A stretch of 26,240 nucleotides of DNA, taken from positions 1 through 26,240 of the forward strand of contig JBILKO010000028.1 of assembly GCA_044376615.1 (NCBI GenBank), read 5' to 3'. Of this stretch, positions 22,848 to 26,240 are shown piece after piece. This stretch comes from CAISGS01 sp044376615 (GTDB lineage: Bacteria > Pseudomonadota > Alphaproteobacteria > Caulobacterales > Caulobacteraceae). A program made the position numbers and the translations under genes. Below the pieces are notes generated by a model, which saw only the letters and a list, made by a program, of their open reading frames with translations, was not told where the DNA came from and searched no databases. Position 1 is the first letter of the stretch. Every line of letters begins with the position of its first letter.

Positions 22848-24968
22848 ATGTCGATCAGTTCCATACTCAATATTGGTACATCGGGGCTGACTACGGCTCA
22901 GACCAATATGCGGGTCATTTCAGACAATATCGCTAATGAGTATACGCCAGGCTATGTCCGGAAAGTCGCCGATCAAACTGCGCTTGTATCCAACAGGGGC
23001 GGGGCCGGTGTGGACGTGGCGCGCATACGCCGGGCCGCGAATGCTTTTTTGGAGGCCGCGGGCTATGGTGCGGCTGCGGATTCCGCGAAAATGCGGATTG
23101 TGTCCGAGCTAACCGACCGTGCCCAGTCCCTGTTTGGTGATCCGACAGCAGGCAATAACTATTTTAAAAAGCTGGATGGCATTTACAGCGCCTTTAATAC
23201 CTTGGCGGCCAGTCCGGCTGACGGACTAAAGAAGTCCCAGGCTATAACTAATATAACCAATTTCCTTAATGACAGTCGCTCGATCTATTCGGGCCTTAAG
23301 GAAATTCAGACTGATGCGGATGCCCAAATTAAGAGCAATGTTGATAAGATCAACGGTTTGCTCGCCGACATCGATCGTCTAAATGTTGATATCCGCGCTG
23401 GGGTGGCATCGAATAGTGACGTTAGTGGGTCACAGAATGCCCAAGGCGTATTGATAAAACAGTTATCGTCTTTGATGGACATCCGCGTGACGGATGCGCT
23501 TCAGGGCGGGGTCAATATAATTGGCGGTGACTCCATCAATCTGATTGGCTTGAACGGACCAGCCTCCCTATCTTACTCTGCAACCGGGAATGGCTTCGGC
23601 GACGTAACCGTCACTGAACCCGGCGGGTCAGCTAAATCGCTTCGGGACCGCATGACGAGCGGCGAAATGATTGGCCTATTGCAGCTCCGCGATACCGAAA
23701 TACCGGCTGTCGCCAATCAATTGGGCGAGTTGGTTGCGCATGTAACCGAAGAACTCAATCGCGCCCACAATGCTTCCTCGGCAGTGCCCGCCCCTCAGAC
23801 CCTGACGGGTCGCAATACCGGGATGGACCTGGCGACGGATGTTGCCGGATTCACCGGCGCTACGACAATTGCTGTTATGGACTCCACGACCAACACCATC
23901 GCCAAGTCTATCAAGGTTGATTTTTCGGCGGGAACAATCACGGTAGGTGCCGGTGCCCCAACCACCTTCACTCCCAGCACATTTCTGACAGTTTTGAATG
24001 GGGCTCTGGGTGCTGACGGAACGGCTAGCTTTGCCAACGGCGCGCTTAGCCTGTCAGCCTCGACCGGCAAAGGTATTGCGATCGCCGATGACGCCACCAC
24101 GCCTTCATCAAAGGCAGGAAAGGGCTTTAGTCATTTCTTCGGGCTAAACGACTTAGTGACCTCTAGCAGCATTTCCACCTATGATACCGGGTTGACGCCA
24201 GCTAGCGATCCAGGATTCACACCCGGCAAGGTCTTGAGCCTGAGGCTTTCAGGCCCAAATGGCCAGGCCTTGGCGGATGTCAATATTACGACGCCTGCAG
24301 GCACGACCATGGCCAATTTGCTCACGGCCATGAACGACCCCAATACGGGGGTTGGTAAATACGGTACCTATTCGCTGGACTCCGTCGGGCGGCTAAAATT
24401 TACGCCAATCGGAAACTCTGCCGTCAGCGTCTCTGTATTGGCCGACACGACCACGACCGCTACAAATGGACCATCCATCAGCCAGTTGTTTGGCATTGGC
24501 GATGACCAACGCAGTGCGCGCCTCTTCGGGTTCTCCGTTCGCAGCGACATCGCGGCCAATCCGGTCAAGCTTGCCTTGGCAAAGCTTGACCTGGCTCCTC
24601 CAGTGGGCCAAGCCAATCTAAAGATAGGTGACGGAAGCGGTGCCCAGGCCTTGGCCAATTCTAGCGCCAACAAGGCCCAATTTGACCCCGCAGGAAACAT
24701 TCAAGGGGGTCTAGTTTCGGTCGGGCAGTATTCGGCACAGGTCGCAGGTGCCTTAGCCCAACGCTCAAGTCTGGCCAAGGCCGCCCAGGTTAGCGCCGAT
24801 GCCGTGGCTATTGAGATTGAAAATCGTCGGTCATCCGCGGAGGACGTTAATCGCGACGAGGAACTCGCCAAGCTCACTACCTATCAGCAGTCCTATAATG
24901 CATCTGCAAGATTGGTAACGGCTGCGAGAGACATATATGATATACTCCTCAGCATAGTTGGAGGCTAG
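22848..24968 (+). CDS. flgK: Flagellar hook-associated protein 1, FlgK
   Basis: Forms the first junction ring between hook and filament; exported by the flagellar type III system. The 706-residue product begins with the rod/hook-type N-terminus (ILNIGTSGLTTAQTNMRVISDNIAN, quoted here in part: GTSGL and NIAN) followed by YTPGYVRK, and ends with the D0 coiled segment (EELAKLTTYQQSYNASARLV). The long variable middle (about 330-600) has repetitive beta-rich Thr/Gly sequence, with TIAVMDSTTN and a second similar domain, as in long alphaproteobacterial FlgK proteins. Start ATG 22848 is preceded by CGGGAG. It is read from a sigma-54 promoter and followed by flgL after 3 nt. Confidence 0.93.
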   Translation: MSISSILNIGTSGLTTAQTNMRVISDNIANEYTPGYVRKVADQTALVSNRGGAGVDVARIRRAANAFLEAAGYGAAADSAKMRIVSELTDRAQSLFGDPTAGNNYFKKLDGIYSAFNTLAASPADGLKKSQAITNITNFLNDSRSIYSGLKEIQTDADAQIKSNVDKINGLLADIDRLNVDIRAGVASNSDVSGSQNAQGVLIKQLSSLMDIRVTDALQGGVNIIGGDSINLIGLNGPASLSYSATGNGFGDVTVTEPGGSAKSLRDRMTSGEMIGLLQLRDTEIPAVANQLGELVAHVTEELNRAHNASSAVPAPQTLTGRNTGMDLATDVAGFTGATTIAVMDSTTNTIAKSIKVDFSAGTITVGAGAPTTFTPSTFLTVLNGALGADGTASFANGALSLSASTGKGIAIADDATTPSSKAGKGFSHFFGLNDLVTSSSISTYDTGLTPASDPGFTPGKVLSLRLSGPNGQALADVNITTPAGTTMANLLTAMNDPNTGVGKYGTYSLDSVGRLKFTPIGNSAVSVSVLADTTTTATNGPSISQLFGIGDDQRSARLFGFSVRSDIAANPVKLALAKLDLAPPVGQANLKIGDGSGAQALANSSANKAQFDPAGNIQGGLVSVGQYSAQVAGALAQRSSLAKAAQVSADAVAIEIENRRSSAEDVNRDEELAKLTTYQQSYNASARLVTAARDIYDILLSIVGG

Positions 24969-24971
24969 GTC

Positions 24972-25892
24972 ATGGTCCGTATAGGTACTGCCCGCAGTTT
25001 TGATACGGTTACGACTGCGATCATGGGCAAACTGTTCGATCAGGTAACAGCGCAAAATCAGGTATCTTCGGGCAAGATTGCCCAAGATCTGAGTGGGTAT
25101 GGGGTTAAGGCCCAGTCGCTTGCTGCTACCAATTCGGCGCGTGCCAAAACCGAGTCATCGATTTCGGTGCTCGAAGATGTTGGTCGTCAGCTGGACTCGC
25201 AAGACCTCTATATGACAAAGCTCGGCGACTCGGCGGGCGCGGCCAAGCAGGCTATTATTAACGCGGTGGCATTGGGATCTGGTGTAACCGTCCTAAAGGA
25301 ATTGCAGATTCAATTTTCGAATGTCGTCGATGCGCTTAATGCCCAGCATGAGGGGAAGTATCTGTTTTCAGGGTCGAAATTCGATACGAAGGCCGTGAAT
25401 GTAAGCAATCTTTCCGACCTAGGCCCGGTGACGGTTGCCAGTGTTTTTGAAAATGACGACCTTGCCTTAACCAGCCAGTTCGATGGCGGCTCGACGATCA
25501 CGACTGGATTTTTGGCGAGCGATCTTGGCACCCAGGTTATGACTGCGTTTAAGAATATTCAGGATTACGTGGTTGCGAATGGTGATTTTTCTAGCCCGCT
25601 TACGCCCGCGCAAACGACTTTTCTGACCAGTCAGATCGCTGTGTTTGAAACGGCTCGAGCGGACATAACCTATAAAACAGCCGCCAATGGCGCTATCAAT
25701 GCCAATGTTCAATCCAACCTGAAAACCCAAAACGACCGACGCGATTTTTATGATGGGGTGATTGGGCAAATCTCGGATGTGAATGAAGCCGAGGCAATTT
25801 CTAGGATTCAGCGCGCCCAGGCTGCAGTTCAAGCTTCAGCTGAGGTCTTTAATGCCCTTAAATCCTCTTCTTTGCTGAACTTCCTACGCTAA
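24972..25892 (+). CDS. flgL: Flagellar hook-associated protein 3, FlgL (flagellin family)
   Basis: Second junction protein between hook and filament. The 306-residue product has flagellin-type terminal helices: an N-terminal segment with QVTAQNQVSSGKIAQDLSGYG and ISVLEDVGRQLDSQD, and a C-terminal one ending NALKSSSLLNFLR. The central part contains EGKYLFSGSKFDTKAV, the usual FlgL marker (the family motif is G-x-Y-x-F-G/S-G). A filament flagellin is less likely because of this motif and the coupling to flgK. The start follows the flgK stop by 3 nt, with a strong GGAGG site (24960-24964) inside the flgK end. Confidence 0.9.
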   Translation: MVRIGTARSFDTVTTAIMGKLFDQVTAQNQVSSGKIAQDLSGYGVKAQSLAATNSARAKTESSISVLEDVGRQLDSQDLYMTKLGDSAGAAKQAIINAVALGSGVTVLKELQIQFSNVVDALNAQHEGKYLFSGSKFDTKAVNVSNLSDLGPVTVASVFENDDLALTSQFDGGSTITTGFLASDLGTQVMTAFKNIQDYVVANGDFSSPLTPAQTTFLTSQIAVFETARADITYKTAANGAINANVQSNLKTQNDRRDFYDGVIGQISDVNEAEAISRIQRAQAAVQASAEVFNALKSSSLLNFLR

Positions 25893-25902
25893 ACGGTCGT
25901 CG

Positions 25903-25920
25903 GGCCTCGGCAAACCGGCC
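25903..25920 (+). terminator. Weak bulged hairpin after flgL
   Basis: GGC and CGG (25903-25910, with a CT bulge) can pair with CCG and GCC (25915-25920) around a CAAA loop, 10 nt after the flgL stop. AATAGG follows, not a U-tract. Only a weak candidate for ending the flgKL message. Confidence 0.25.
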
Positions 25921-25935
25921 AATAGGCATTAGATA

Positions 25936-25954
25936 GACATCCAGATTGGATGTC
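25936..25954. repeat. Perfect inverted repeat just before mnmA
   Basis: GACATCCA and TGGATGTC flank a GAT centre (8-bp arms). The right arm contains GGA, the only Shine-Dalgarno-like bases for ATG 25959, so a hairpin could mask the start; it could equally be a terminator remnant or an operator. Confidence 0.5.
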
Positions 25955-25958
25955 ATTT

Positions 25959-26240
25959 ATGGTTATGGTTCTTCAGGCCTTGTTAGGATCTGTGTCATCG
26001 GACGCAATTGCAGCAGTGCGTCAGTCTGTTGGACTTCCGCTCGGTACGCGTATCGTAGCGGCCATGTCCGGCGGCGTCGATTCTACGGTAACAGCCGCCT
26101 TGCTGATGGCCGCAGGCTATGACGTCGTTGGGGTCACGCTCCAGCTCTATGATCATGGCGCGACGATCGAGAAAAAAGGCGCGTGCTGCGCGGGCCAAGA
26201 TATTCATGACGCGCGCACTGCGGCTGCGAGTATCGGCATT
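25959..26240 (+). CDS. mnmA: tRNA-specific 2-thiouridylase MnmA, 3'-partial
   Basis: Cytoplasmic ATP-dependent enzyme that places sulfur on U34 of tRNA for Lys, Glu and Gln. Ninety-four codons are present before the window ends. The PP-loop SGGVDS is at residues 37-42, followed by GYDVVGVTLQLYDHG and KKGACCAGQDIHDAR, a stretch typical of alphaproteobacterial MnmA. ATG 25959 is the longest start; ATG 25965 and GTG 25992 are in-frame alternatives, and all lie before the first conserved strand (RIVAAMSGG). No conventional ribosome site is clear. It is separated from flgL by 66 nt containing hairpins, so it is probably not part of the flagellar unit. Confidence 0.93.
   Translation, partial: MVMVLQALLGSVSSDAIAAVRQSVGLPLGTRIVAAMSGGVDSTVTAALLMAAGYDVVGVTLQLYDHGATIEKKGACCAGQDIHDARTAAASIGI

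Overview
This window carries the main part of a division and cell wall (dcw) gene cluster, followed directly by a cell-cycle regulator gene and a flagellar hook/junction gene cluster. It comes from an alphaproteobacterium, most likely of the Caulobacterales (Caulobacter/Hyphomonas-like). The reasons are the alphaproteobacterial dcw order ending ftsQ-ftsA-ftsZ-lpxC, a SciP homologue, a perfect CtrA box (TTAA-N7-TTAA) and GANTC (CcrM-type) sites upstream of ftsZ, and sigma-54 promoters for the hook genes. DNA is moderately GC-rich and coding density is very high. I found no insertion sequence, tRNA, rRNA or CRISPR array.

Region 1 (1-14715, all + strand): murE (5' end cut by the window), murF, mraY, murD, ftsW, murG, murC, murB, a secreted M28-type metallopeptidase, ddl, ftsQ and ftsA. 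Many junctions overlap (ATGA, TGATG, GTGA, and a 32-nt ddl/ftsQ overlap), which indicates one translationally coupled transcription unit. The products build lipid II from UDP-GlcNAc-enolpyruvate onward and supply divisome proteins. The peptidase is the one product with no textbook role in this pathway.

Region 2 (14716-17543): a 202-bp regulatory gap with a CtrA box, two GANTC sites and a sigma-70-like promoter, then ftsZ, then lpxC. The lpxC leader contains a 13-codon ORF with a strong Shine-Dalgarno sequence, and its stop overlaps the lpxC GTG. A strong bidirectional terminator closes the convergent lpxC/sciP junction.

Region 3 (17558-22396, - strand): the hook operon fliK-flgD-flgE, then sciP downstream of flgE. 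fliK contains an in-frame hexanucleotide microsatellite coding for Val-Gln repeats.

Region 4 (22397-25892): a 451-bp divergent intergenic region and flgK-flgL on the + strand. The gap holds a sigma-54 promoter for each direction, an IHF-like site and a perfect 19-bp palindrome resembling the FlbD-binding ftr element. This matches the divergent hook/flgK arrangement known from Caulobacter. The window ends in the 5' part of mnmA (tRNA 2-thiouridylase).

Overall the window links envelope synthesis, the Z ring and polar flagellum assembly, with CtrA, SciP and DNA-methylation signals between them. I see no clearly new multi-gene system. The most novel-looking points are the lpxC leader ORF, the peptidase inside the dcw cluster and the repeat in the FliK ruler.
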